NCBI RefSeq assembly: GCF_020103695.1
Contig: NZ_JAHXBF010000040.1
Coordinates: forward strand, 1-64,000
Origin: Hyalangium versicolor
Lineage (GTDB): Bacteria; Myxococcota; Myxococcia; Myxococcales; Myxococcaceae
Reading direction: 5' to 3'
DNA: 64,000 nt
The notes under the pieces are model-generated. The model ran no database searches. It was given only the letters and a program-made list of their open reading frames with translations, and was not told the origin of the DNA. The translations under genes and the position numbers were made by a program. Shown piece by piece: positions 1-9,000 of the stretch. How positions within the stretch are numbered: the stretch's first letter is position 1; each line of letters opens with the position of its first letter.

Positions 1-118
1 AACGCTTCACCTGCACCCTCACGAGTGTCGGCGCATGACTCGGGGCCATCGTGGGTTGCTAGCCCTTCGATGTACGACTCTTTCATTCGCAACTCCATGC
101 CGGTTTATCCCGGCGCAC
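1..118 (-). mobile_element. 5' end of a bacterial group II intron (truncated by window edge)
   Basis: Read on the minus strand, position 118 begins GTGCG, the consensus 5' boundary of bacterial group II introns. It is followed by a short hairpin (GCCGG at 114-110 pairing with CCGGC at 103-99), as in the first helix of domain I. From the ATG at 98 the minus strand can be translated as an open frame containing KESYIEGLATHDGPESC. That peptide recurs in annotated genomes just upstream of group II intron reverse transcriptases and probably reflects conserved intron RNA, not a real protein. The rest of the ribozyme and any maturase gene would lie left of the window. The call rests on the boundary motif and this remembered translated signature. 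It could also be a 5' fragment of a dead intron. Confidence 0.6.
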
Positions 119-1669
119 TAACCGTTCACCGGCTCAGGCCGCGACAGCCGCCTGAGCAAGATCGGAGGTAGGCAGAAGCGAGGGCGGAGGCAAGCCGCGG
201 CGGTAGGTCCACAGCGCTTGTGTGAGGAACTCCAGCGGATTGCGCCTCTGCTGCTTGAGAGTCGTCACCACCGTGAGGATGCGCTCGACGAACCGGCTGC
301 CGCGCTCGCTTCTCGTACCGAACGAGAGCTTGCGATAGATGACGCCCTGGCGGATGGCGCGCTCGCCGGAGTTGTTGGTCGGCTCCACGCCCGGCACGTC
401 CACGAACACCCACAGACACTTCTCAAGCCGAAGGATTCGCCGGGCGACCCCCTCCGTCTTCTTCTGCCCGCACCCGAGCGCCTGCCGCAGCAGGGTGCCC
501 ACTGTCCGCTCGACTGGGAGCATCCGCTTCTGAAATTCCTGGCGCGTCAGCGTGCCGTCGCGCACACGGTGCCACCACTGGAACATGCGGTTGCGCTGGC
601 TCATCAACTGACGGCCGATGCGCCCGCTGGGGCCTCCTCTGTCAATGAAGCCTTGGAAGTCTCGCGTCAGGTGCGACCAACACACCTGGCGCAGCCCCGA
701 GTCATACCAGTCGTAGGCGCTCCACCTGTCGGTGATGAGCCAGCCCACAAAGTCGGTGCCCAGCAGTTGCTGGATGACCTGACGCCCACGGCTCAGTGCA
801 ATCTGGAACACCACCACCAGGGTACTGGCCACCACCCACAGCCAGGCACGCGCCGCTCGCCCTGCCTTCACTCCCTGGGTCCACCCCGTCTCGTCGGCGT
901 GAACCACCCTGGCATTGCGCACATACGCCCGCGCCTGCTGTACGGGCGCACGGAGGGCCGCGCTCATTTGCTGCTCCAGGTTCGACACGCTCCCCACCGA
1001 CAGCCTCACGCCCCCCACGTCCGAGAGCACTTCGCACACCAGCCGCTTGGACAGACGGTACTTACCTACCAGCAGGCTCATGCTCGCACCCAGCCGCTCC
1101 CCGAATGCGCTGCGCACCTCGACCGGTACCTCGGCTCGCGTCAGGCTGCCGCACCGCTGGCACTTCAATTGGTGGCTCTGGTACTCCGTCACCCGTGCCT
1201 TCACAGGCTCCAGTTCCACCACCTGATGCCTCTGGGGCTCAGGGTCCTTGCCCTTCAGCTTGCCTTGGCACTGCTGGCATTGCTCGGGCAGCAACTCCAC
1301 CACCTCATCGACGCTCTCCTGCGGCACCAGGGCTCGTTCGTGCTTGGCATGTCCTGGCTGCCCTCCGGGGCGTCGCCCGCGGCGCTTCTTCTTCTTGGCG
1401 CGTCCTGTCCCGGGCGCATCGCTGGACGGCGGCCTCGAGGAGTTGGTCGAGTTCTGCCCCAACCGCTCTCTCAGACGCGCGTTCTCTTGCTCCAACTGCC
1501 GGATTCTCTCCAGCGCTGCCCCCAGCAGCACCTGCAGTTGGACCACCTGGGCCGGTATGGATTCGGATGGGCTCACTCTGTAGGTAGAACACTCCGCTCC
1601 CTACCTATCATGTCGGCTTGGGTTCTGCCTGCTTCCCCCTCAACCTGCTTCCAACCTGTGAACGGTTAC
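119..1669 (-). mobile_element. IS66-family insertion sequence, single-transposase type
   Basis: The element is bounded by inverted repeats: TAACCGTTCAC at 119-129 and its exact complement at 1658-1668, extended imperfectly inwards. The right end reads GTAACC from base 1669, matching the GTAA tips usual for IS66 elements. At the left end the outermost base is occupied by the first base of the group II intron. Only one gene lies inside, as in the ISBst12-like subgroup; there is no tnpA or tnpB. No 8-bp target duplication is visible, which is expected if the intron separates the left tip from its true flank. Confidence 0.8.
134..1576 (-). CDS. IS66 family transposase
   Basis: Complete 480-residue transposase of the IS66 (TnpC/DDE) family, read from a GTG start. 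The N-terminus has a leucine-zipper-like coiled coil (about residues 10-42), then the conserved NSTNSSRPPSSD segment and a Lys/Arg-rich stretch with GGQPGH. A zinc-ribbon-like CxxC pair follows (CQQCQG, then CQRCG). The catalytic part includes HADETGW with the first Asp and ITDRWSAYDWY with the second. The C-terminal PTNNSGERAIRQ segment carries the catalytic Glu. No frameshift or truncation is seen, so the element may be active. It fills nearly the whole IS and ends 15 bases from the left repeat. Confidence 0.95.
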   Translation of the reverse strand: MSPSESIPAQVVQLQVLLGAALERIRQLEQENARLRERLGQNSTNSSRPPSSDAPGTGRAKKKKRRGRRPGGQPGHAKHERALVPQESVDEVVELLPEQCQQCQGKLKGKDPEPQRHQVVELEPVKARVTEYQSHQLKCQRCGSLTRAEVPVEVRSAFGERLGASMSLLVGKYRLSKRLVCEVLSDVGGVRLSVGSVSNLEQQMSAALRAPVQQARAYVRNARVVHADETGWTQGVKAGRAARAWLWVVASTLVVVFQIALSRGRQVIQQLLGTDFVGWLITDRWSAYDWYDSGLRQVCWSHLTRDFQGFIDRGGPSGRIGRQLMSQRNRMFQWWHRVRDGTLTRQEFQKRMLPVERTVGTLLRQALGCGQKKTEGVARRILRLEKCLWVFVDVPGVEPTNNSGERAIRQGVIYRKLSFGTRSERGSRFVERILTVVTTLKQQRRNPLEFLTQALWTYRRGLPPPSLLPTSDLAQAAVAA

Positions 1670-1946
1670 TAGAATCCTTCGAACTCTTTGGGCTGGGCTC
1701 GGATGGTCCTCCCTGCCTGGACCTCACGACGGCGGCCGAGAGCGAACGAACGGAGATGCACCCCAGGCTTGCCTCTCACCTCATCCCGCTCATGGGGACT
1801 GAGAAGTGCGCAGAGCTTGGCGGTCAGATGATCAAGGGCAAGCGAAAACATTTGCGGTAGCACGAGGGTACACAGAGAAGGCGAAGAGCCTTGAGCCTCC
1901 CCACGAGCCCTCCGATAATCTGGAAGCAAGCGGAGGGGTCAACCCC
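1670..1946. other. Intergenic region right of the IS66 element
   Basis: About 277 bases between the IS end and the next supported gene. Short open frames exist on both strands, but none shows a convincing start, ribosome binding site or recognisable protein. It may be the remnant of whatever the IS entered. I see no RNA gene here. Confidence 0.4.
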
Positions 1947-2285
1947 ATGGCATGGCTCTTCGTTTCCCCAGAACGCGTCAGGGCGATGACCGCGGAAGAG
2001 GCGATGGAGACCCTCAAGGCCGTGATCACCGCCCGCAAGCGCCTCCACCTCGTCGCCGTGGCTTCTGGCCCCGTGCTGGCGCTCGCCGCGATTGCCCTCA
2101 TCGGCCTGTCCTGGTGGCTCGTGCCCGCCATCCCAGGAGCTTTCTTCGTCGGCGGCTTCTTCAAATTCTGGGCGTGGCACAGCTACCGGTCCGCCTGTGT
2201 CCTCGGTCTGGCCGGGTACCCTCGCGATGCGCTCGTGGGCCGGTGGATGACCCAGGACAATCTGGGCTTCGGCCCCCATCAATGA
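1947..2285 (+). CDS. Small hypothetical membrane protein
   Basis: A 112-residue protein. The ATG at 1947 is chosen because a purine-rich GCGGAGGGG lies about 9 bases upstream; the open frame extends further 5' but that part looks non-coding. A soluble N-terminus with a short helical stretch (MTAEEAMETLKAVITARKR) is followed by two closely spaced hydrophobic segments at about residues 35-75, separated by a Pro turn. The C-terminal tail is polar. It resembles small two-helix inner-membrane proteins. It is convergent with the hydrolase that follows. No family recognised. Confidence 0.6.
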   Translation: MAWLFVSPERVRAMTAEEAMETLKAVITARKRLHLVAVASGPVLALAAIALIGLSWWLVPAIPGAFFVGGFFKFWAWHSYRSACVLGLAGYPRDALVGRWMTQDNLGFGPHQ

Positions 2286-2318
2286 ACCCTCAGCGCTTCG
2301 CCATGCAGCCGTGCCCCG

Positions 2319-3185
2319 TCACTGGGGCTCGTGCGTGTCGATGAACGTCACGAGGCTGTTGAGATAGAGCGGGTCGATGATGGTCGTCAGGTGCGTGCGG
2401 CCCGGCACGATAACGTTCTCGAACTGCCGCAGCTCGCGCGTCATCCGCGTCGTCCTCGAATACGGGTTGTCGAACTCTCCGTTCACCGCCTGCACCGGGA
2501 AGCCAATTGCCGTCAGATCGATCGGCTGAGGCCACCACGTTCCCCAGGCCTGTCCCACGGCACCGAGCGCGACGAGATCCGGCTCCGGCATGTTCGCCTG
2601 GGACTCCTCGATGAGCTTCAGCAACTCCGCCTCCTCCGGATCCGTCCCCTTCGGATCTCGCGCCTCCGCCTCCGCCTTGAGCCCTTCGTCGAGTTCCTCC
2701 ACCCCCGCTCCGCCAATGCTCGCCGTGATGAATCGCTCCGGCACCCGCTCCATCAGCACGCGCACCATTGAACCTCCCATGGAGTAACCGCCGATATGCG
2801 CCTTGCTGATCTTCAACCCGTCCATCAGCTCGATGACATCGGTGACCATGCGCTCACCGTACGCCGAGGCCTCGTGCGGCTTGTCGCTCTCACCGTGCCC
2901 CCGCTGGTCGAGCATGATGACCCGGTGCCGCTCCGCCAGCACCTTCGAGAAGCCCGGAGCCACCCACGCCCCGCTCGCCGTTCCCATGTAGCCGTGCAAG
3001 AGAATCACAGGCGTGCCCTCTCCCGCGATCTCCAGATAGTGCAGCTTCACCCCGTCGCTCGCGGTGAACCACTGGTCCACCGGCTCCGTGGAGCGGGGCT
3101 GCTCGTTCGAGGGAGCCTCTTCATCCGAGCACCCGGCAAACATCAGGGACGCCACGGCCAAAGCGGCCACGAAGGCTCTCAACAT
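2319..3185 (-). CDS. Alpha/beta hydrolase lipoprotein
   Basis: A 288-residue alpha/beta-hydrolase fold protein with a lipoprotein-type signal peptide (hydrophobic residues 4-18, then Cys19), so probably membrane-anchored outside the cytoplasm. The core has the oxyanion-hole HGYMG (64-68), LDQRGHGES (92-100), and the nucleophile elbow GYSMGGS with Ser135. The likely acid is the Asp in GEFDNPY and the likely catalytic His is in GRTHLTT near the C-terminus. Substrate unknown; an esterase or lipase is most likely. The start has a good AGGAG upstream. It is divergent from the esterase at 3339, so 3186-3338 should hold both promoters. Confidence 0.85.
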   Translation of the reverse strand: MLRAFVAALAVASLMFAGCSDEEAPSNEQPRSTEPVDQWFTASDGVKLHYLEIAGEGTPVILLHGYMGTASGAWVAPGFSKVLAERHRVIMLDQRGHGESDKPHEASAYGERMVTDVIELMDGLKISKAHIGGYSMGGSMVRVLMERVPERFITASIGGAGVEELDEGLKAEAEARDPKGTDPEEAELLKLIEESQANMPEPDLVALGAVGQAWGTWWPQPIDLTAIGFPVQAVNGEFDNPYSRTTRMTRELRQFENVIVPGRTHLTTIIDPLYLNSLVTFIDTHEPQ

Positions 3186-3338
3186 GCGAAGTCTCCTGGG
3201 AAGTCAAAAGGGCAACGTTCTCCATGAAGCGCTCCCCCCACGTGGAACACCTCCCTCCCGCCCAAGTGACACCGTCCCTCGACACAAGTCTCGACAAGGC
3301 CCCCAGCGCGGGCGGCAACCGTCTATCCTCCCGCCTGC

Positions 3339-4406
3339 ATGGATACCGAGACGCTGGAAGCGCGCGCCCTCGAAGAGGGCTCGCCAGTCATTGAGGGAGA
3401 CACCGCCACCTTCGTGTGGCGCGGACGCAAGCCCGTCCTCGTCCATGGAGACTTCCAGGACTGGGCCGGCCAATCCCTCTCGCTGGAGCAGGTGGGCCCG
3501 CGCCTGTGGACCCGCACGCTCACGCTCCCTCGCGATGCCTACGTGGAGTACTCCCTCTTCGACGCCCAGGGCCGCCGGGTGAAGGATCCCCTCAACGAGC
3601 ACCTCGTCGACAACGGCATCGGAGCCTTCAACCACTCCTTCTCCATGCCGGAGCACTCGCCCACCCCGCTCGCCAAGCGGCAGCGCGGCGCCCCACGAGG
3701 CCGCGTCACCCGCCACACCATCGAAACTTCGGAGCTGGCCAGCGGAGACTCCCGGGAGATCCTCCTCTATGAGCCGAACGATCCCGGCCCCTATCCGCTG
3801 GTCGTCGTGCTCGACGGCTCCGACTACCTGCGCCGCGCCAGCCTCACCACTGTGGTGGACAACCTCATCCGAGAGCGCCGCATCCGCCCCATCGCGCTGG
3901 CCCTCGTCCCCAATGGCGGCCCGGCCCGCACCCTCGAGTACGCGTGCAACGAGGCCACGGTGGGCCTCCTCCAGTACCGGGTGATTCCCCTCGCCAGGCA
4001 GAAGCTCAACCTCGTCGACGAGCGCCGCAACCCAGGGGTCCACGGCATCCTCGGCTCCTCCCTCGGCGGGCTGATGGCCCTCTACACCGCCCTGCGCATG
4101 CCCGAGTTCTTCGGCCGCGTGCTCAGCCAGTCCGGCGCGTTCGCCATCCGCCAGGACGACTTCGTCCTCTCCAACCACGACTTCGTGGTGTTCGACCTCG
4201 CCCGAGTCCCCCCGCGCCGCAAGCTCTCCGTGTGGATGGACTGCGGCTCCTTCGAACGCCTGCTCGAGGGCAACCGGCGCATGCACCCCGTCCTCGAGGA
4301 GGCCGGACACCGCGTGGAGTACCGGGAGTACTCGGGAGGCCACAACTATCCAGCGTGGCGCGACGACGTGTGGCGCGGCCTCGAGTGGCTCTACCCCTAC
4401 CGGTAG
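3339..4406 (+). CDS. Esterase-like alpha/beta hydrolase with N-terminal immunoglobulin-like domain (Fes/EstD type)
   Basis: A 355-residue protein of the esterase PF00756 group, to which enterochelin esterase belongs. Residues about 15-100 look like an early-set/CBM48-like beta domain (VLVHGDFQDW, then a strand-rich region), the layout of Fes-type enzymes. The hydrolase part has the nucleophile motif GSSLGG, a likely catalytic Asp in VWMDCGSFE, and a His in GGHNYPAWRD near the end. No signal peptide is seen, so it is probably cytoplasmic. No siderophore genes lie nearby, so a siderophore role cannot be claimed. Confidence 0.85.
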   Translation: MDTETLEARALEEGSPVIEGDTATFVWRGRKPVLVHGDFQDWAGQSLSLEQVGPRLWTRTLTLPRDAYVEYSLFDAQGRRVKDPLNEHLVDNGIGAFNHSFSMPEHSPTPLAKRQRGAPRGRVTRHTIETSELASGDSREILLYEPNDPGPYPLVVVLDGSDYLRRASLTTVVDNLIRERRIRPIALALVPNGGPARTLEYACNEATVGLLQYRVIPLARQKLNLVDERRNPGVHGILGSSLGGLMALYTALRMPEFFGRVLSQSGAFAIRQDDFVLSNHDFVVFDLARVPPRRKLSVWMDCGSFERLLEGNRRMHPVLEEAGHRVEYREYSGGHNYPAWRDDVWRGLEWLYPYR

Positions 4407-4476
4407 ATGTAGGTCTCCCGGCCCTGCTCCCGGACAGCCGGAGCGTGTACGCTGAGGGCGCTCTCCCGGGAGTCCC

Positions 4477-5067
4477 ATGGAACTGTCGCCCTCGATGGTG
4501 GTGGAGGTGGCGAGCAACAGCGCGGCCGGCTTCGGCCTGCGGCTCGTGGCTCGTCTCATCGACCTGATCTTCGGACTCCTGCTCATCGCTCTCGGGTCGG
4601 AGCTCGGCTCACTGCTCCTTCACGCGCTCGCGTCCCGCGGCAGCGTGCACGGAGACTGGGGGGCCGCCACGCGGATGCTCACCCCCGCCGGGGTGGCGTG
4701 GAGCCTGCTCGGTGGCCTGCTCTATTGCGTCACCGCCGAGGCGGTGGGCGGCGCCACGCTCGGCAAGTGCATCCTCCGCCTGCGCGTCACCTCCGAGGAC
4801 CTGACGCCCTCCACCTTCAAGGGCGCCCTCGTGCGCAACCTGGCCCTCTGTGTCGATGCGCTCGGCGTGCCCGCGTACCGGGCCATGTCCGGCTCGCTCA
4901 TGAGCCAGCGCATGGGAGACCAGTGGAGCCACACCGTCGTGCTCCGCGCCCACTCCGTCCCGCCGGACTCGCGCAAGAGCACGGGTCTGCTCGTGCTGGG
5001 AGTGCTCGGCAGCAGCGCGCTCTGGGTGCTTTGCATCGCCCTGTCCGGGGTGCTCCGCGCCCTGTAG
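4477..5067 (+). CDS. RDD family membrane protein
   Basis: A 196-residue integral membrane protein. It shows the RDD signatures: RLVARLID in the first helix, ATLGKCILRLRV between helices, and RMGDQWSHTVV after the last core helix. Four hydrophobic segments are visible at about residues 22-50, 75-95, 120-140 and 170-192. RDD proteins are poorly characterised; some are linked to ion or solute transport. A palindromic CTCCCGGGAG around 4464-4473 overlaps the probable ribosome binding site. Confidence 0.8.
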   Translation: MELSPSMVVEVASNSAAGFGLRLVARLIDLIFGLLLIALGSELGSLLLHALASRGSVHGDWGAATRMLTPAGVAWSLLGGLLYCVTAEAVGGATLGKCILRLRVTSEDLTPSTFKGALVRNLALCVDALGVPAYRAMSGSLMSQRMGDQWSHTVVLRAHSVPPDSRKSTGLLVLGVLGSSALWVLCIALSGVLRAL

Positions 5068-5148
5068 GGCCTGCCACCGCCTCCCTCTCCCCCCGCTGTC
5101 CGCTCGTGTACTGGGAAGACAGGTGACGTGTGGGGTAGGGTTGGTCCC

Positions 5149-5958
5149 ATGGCGGATGGACCCATCATTCTCGTCACCGGTGCGACGTCAGGGATTGGCC
5201 TCCAGACAGCGCTCGAACTGACCCGGCAGGGCGCGCGCGTCATCGTGCATGGCCGCAGCGCGGCAAAGGTGGACGATGCCCGGCGCACGCTCGACACGGC
5301 CGGAGCCAGCGTGGAGGGCGTGGCGTTCGACCTGGCCTCGCTGCGGAGCGTGCGTCAGGGCGCGGAGGAGCTCGCCGGGCGCTTCCCCCGGTTGGACGTG
5401 CTGCTGAACAACGCAGGCGTCTTCATGAACGAGCGCGTGCTCACCGAGGACGGGCTGGAGACGACATTCCAGGTCAACCACCTGGCGCCCTTCCTCCTCA
5501 CGCACCTGCTTCGAAAGGGCCCTCTGTCGGGGCCTCACGTGCGCGTGGTGAACGTCAGCTCCATCGCGCACTCCCGGGGCCGGATGCGCTTCGAGGATCT
5601 CCAGATCGCCCGCGGCTTCCAGGGCTACGCGGCCTATGCCCAGGCGAAGCTGGCCAACATCCTCTTCACCTTCGAGCTCGCCGAGCGCGTGCCTCCCGAG
5701 CAGCTCACCGCCAACTGCCTGCACCCAGGCGTGGTGAACACGAAGCTGCTGAACGAGGGCCTCGGCATGAGCGGCAGCGACTCGGTGGAAGAGGCCTCGG
5801 AGACCTCCGTGTTCCTGGCCCTCTCGCCCGAAGTCGCGGGCATCACGGGCCGTTACTTCGCCCGCGGACGCGAAGTGCGCCCGGCCCCTCAGGCGTTCGA
5901 CGTGAGCGCGCGAAAGCGGCTCTGGGAGATCAGCGAGGAGCTCTGCGGCCTGCACTGA
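5149..5958 (+). CDS. Short-chain dehydrogenase/reductase
   Basis: Classical SDR oxidoreductase of 269 residues from the ATG at 5149; a GTG at 5128 would add seven residues but makes a poorer start. The Rossmann glycine motif TGATSGIG is at the N-terminus, followed by NNAG, the catalytic Ser in NVSS and the Tyr/Lys pair in YAQAK. Spacing and the insert between Ser and Tyr resemble the retinol-dehydrogenase/WW-domain-oxidoreductase-like subgroup, so NADP use is likely but the substrate is not predictable. Soluble, with no clear operon partner. Confidence 0.9.
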   Translation: MADGPIILVTGATSGIGLQTALELTRQGARVIVHGRSAAKVDDARRTLDTAGASVEGVAFDLASLRSVRQGAEELAGRFPRLDVLLNNAGVFMNERVLTEDGLETTFQVNHLAPFLLTHLLRKGPLSGPHVRVVNVSSIAHSRGRMRFEDLQIARGFQGYAAYAQAKLANILFTFELAERVPPEQLTANCLHPGVVNTKLLNEGLGMSGSDSVEEASETSVFLALSPEVAGITGRYFARGREVRPAPQAFDVSARKRLWEISEELCGLH

Positions 5959-6002
5959 GCCGCTCGGAGAGCATCCCAGCGAGCAGCGCTCTTCCCGAGC
6001 CC

Positions 6003-9000
6003 GTGTTTTTCCGGAAAAAGCCCCTGGCCCCGGTACTGCATGCCCGAGTGGCGATGGATCCCGTCTTGGAGGAAGCTACGGGGCCTCAGCTGATGAGCAA
6101 AGACGATCCAACATGGGACATACCCGCCGCTCGGAAGAGCGGCTCGGGCTCCGGGCTCGACTCGACGCTGCCCGGCCGCACCGCCACGTCCCAGGCTGCT
6201 GCCCAGGCGCTCCCGCTGGTGCAGCTGGATCGCTACGACATCTCGGGTGAGTTCGCCCATGGCGCCATCGGCCGCATCCTCCAGGCACGGGATCGGCACC
6301 TGGGCCGCCCGGTGGCAATCAAGGAGCTGATCACCCGGGGCGGTGAAGTGGAGGCGCGCTTCGTCGCCGAGGCGCTCATCACCGCGCGGCTGCAGCACCC
6401 CTCCATCGTCCCCGTCTACGAGGCAGGGCGCTGGGCCACGGGCGAGCCCTTCTTCGCGATGAAGTTCGTCAAGGGCCGCTCCCTGGCGGACGTCATCTCC
6501 GAGAAGCGGACGCTGCAGGAGCGGCTCGCGCTGCTGCCCCACGTGCTCGCGGTGGCCGAGGCCATCGCCTACTCCCACACCGAGCGCATCATCCACCGTG
6601 ACCTCAAGCCCGCGAACGTGCTGGTGGGCGCCTTCGGCGAGACGGTCGTCATCGACTGGGGCCTAGCCAAGGATCTCACCCAGGACACCAGCGACGAGGC
6701 CACCCTGCCCGTGACGCCGAAGGGCGCGGATCCCTCGCTCACCCAGTTGGGCATGGTGGTGGGCACGCCGGCGTACATGCCGCCCGAGCAGGCCGCGGGC
6801 CGTCCCGTGGACGAGCGCGCCGATGTGTACGCCCTGGGCGCCATCCTCTACCACCTGCTGGCGGGCACCCGGCCCTATGACAGCGGCTCATCCGCGCAGG
6901 TGATTGATCAAGTGGTGCGAGGCCCGCCCCTGGCGCTCAACCAGCGACAGAAGGGCATCCCCGCGGATCTGCTGGCCATCGTGGCCAAGGCCATGGCGAG
7001 AGATCCGGCCGAGCGCTATGCCACCGCGCGCGAGTTGGCGGAGGACCTGCGGCGCTTCCAGACAGGGCAGATCGTCGGTGCGCACGCGTACTCGCTGGGA
7101 GAGCGCTTCTGGCGCTGGGTGCGGCGCTACCGGGCCGTCGTGTCGGTGACGGCGGTGGCCCTGCTGATCCTGGCCGTCATGGGCACCGCGGGCGTGCTGC
7201 GCGTCATGGCCGAGCGAGACCGTGCCGAGGCCGCCCAATTGCAGACGCTGCAGCGCGCGGACGAGCTCACGCTGCTGCACGCCCGCACCGCCATGGAGCG
7301 GGATCCGAACGAAACGCTCACGTGGCTCGGCAAGCTGTCTCCCGGCTTCAACCAATGGTCAGCGGTCCGCACCATCGCGGCGGACGCGCGGGCGCGCGGC
7401 TTCGCCACCATCCTGCGCGGCCACAAGGAGATCGTCACCGACCTGGTCTTCTCCCACGATGGCCGGTTCCTCATCACCTGCAGCGACGACCACACGGTGC
7501 GCGTCTGGAACATGGAGCGCGATGAGGCCCGCGTGCTCACCGGCCACACCGATGAAGTGTGGCACATGGCGCTCACCCCGGACGGCAAGCACGTGGCCAC
7601 CACGAGCAAGGACCGCACCGTGCGCCTGTGGAACCTGGAGACCGGCGAGGGCCGCATCCTCGCCACGCACCCGGGGCCCGCGGACTCCATCGCCTTCACC
7701 CCGGATGGGCTCCGCATGGTGTCCACCAATCGGGGCGATGACATGCTGCGGGTGTGGAACGTGGCCACCGGCGCGCTCGAGAAGATGTTCAAGACCGGGC
7801 TGGGCAACCTCAACATGATGGAGATGTCCCCCAACGGGCGCTATGTGATCGTCAAGCCGTTGGAGGGCCCTCGCGCGCAGCTCTGGGATTTGGAGCAGGG
7901 CACCTCGCGCACCCTGGAGCACGGCAGCACGGTGGTGACGCTCGCGTTCTCTCCCCGAGGAGACAAGGTCGCCACCGGCAGCATGAACCAGACCCTGCGC
8001 CTCTGGGATCCCCGCACCGGCCAGGAGCAGATCCTCGGCGAGCAGCTCGGCTCCCTCTCGTACTTGGCCTTCTCGCCGGACGGGATGCAGCTGGCCACCG
8101 GCAACGCGGAGGGCCAGGTGCGGCTGTGGAACCTGAACACCGGCAAGAGCGAGCTGCTGGGGACGCATGAGGGGCGCGTCAACGAGATCCTCTTCTTCCG
8201 GGACGGACACCTGCTGGCCACCAGCAGCGATGACCGCACCGCGCAGCTGTGGGACCTGACCACCGGCCACAGCCGCGTCCTCCGAGGCCACCAGGGAGCC
8301 GTCTATCCGCTCGACTTCTCGCCGGACGGCAAGTGGCTCGCCGTGGGCAGCTATGACGGGACGACGCGCCTGTTCAGCGTGAGGCCCGAGGCCAACCGGC
8401 TCCTGGCCAAGAGCCTCGTGTTCCTCAGTGCCATGGCGGTGGCTCCGGGAGGCCAGCAGGTCGCCGCCGCCGGAGGCGACTTCCTCCAGTTGATCAACGT
8501 GTCCACCGAGGCCAGCGTCACCCTGGAGGCACCTCACCTCAACGAGCCCATCACCCTCCAGTTCTCACCGGATGCCCGCTGGCTGGCGACGGGCGGCAAG
8601 GACGGCCTGGTGCGCCTGTGGGATGCCACCACCGGCAAGCTCGTGCACAAGCTCGAGGGCCATGCCAACCCCACCACGGCCCTGACCTTCAGCCGCGATG
8701 GCCAGAGGTTGGCCACGGCGGATGCCTCTGGTGAAGTGCGTCTGTGGGAGGTCGGCTCCGGCAAGGGGCGCGCTCTCGGCCTCCATGAGGAGCCGGTGCT
8801 CGCGCTCGCCTTCTCGCCGGACGGCCAGAAGCTCGCCTCCGGGAGCAAGGCGGGGAAGCTCCGGCTCTGGCGTCTCGGGGAAGGCAGCGTCGAGGAGCTG
8901 CGAGGCCACGAGGACGCCGTGCGCAGCCTGCTCTTCTCTCCGGATGGCAGGCGGCTGATCAGCGGGAGCATGGACCACACCGTTCGCATCTGGGATTTGG

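Noticed and set aside
218..1672. Long open frame (484 codons) antisense to the IS66 transposase
   Set aside because: It mirrors the transposase gene; its His/Pro/Leu/Gln-rich composition is typical of the reverse complement of GC-rich coding sequence.
110..1677. 8-bp target duplication flanking the IS66 element
   Set aside because: CCGGCGCA on the left and TAGAATCC on the right do not match; the left flank is intron sequence, so the true flank is not visible.
1669..1929. Minus-strand frame ending at the IS border (MFSLALDHLTAKLCALL and onward)
   Set aside because: No ribosome binding site or recognisable homology; probably a chance frame.
3339..4406. Fes-like esterase as part of a siderophore cluster
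   Set aside because: No siderophore synthesis, uptake or iron-regulation genes are found around it.
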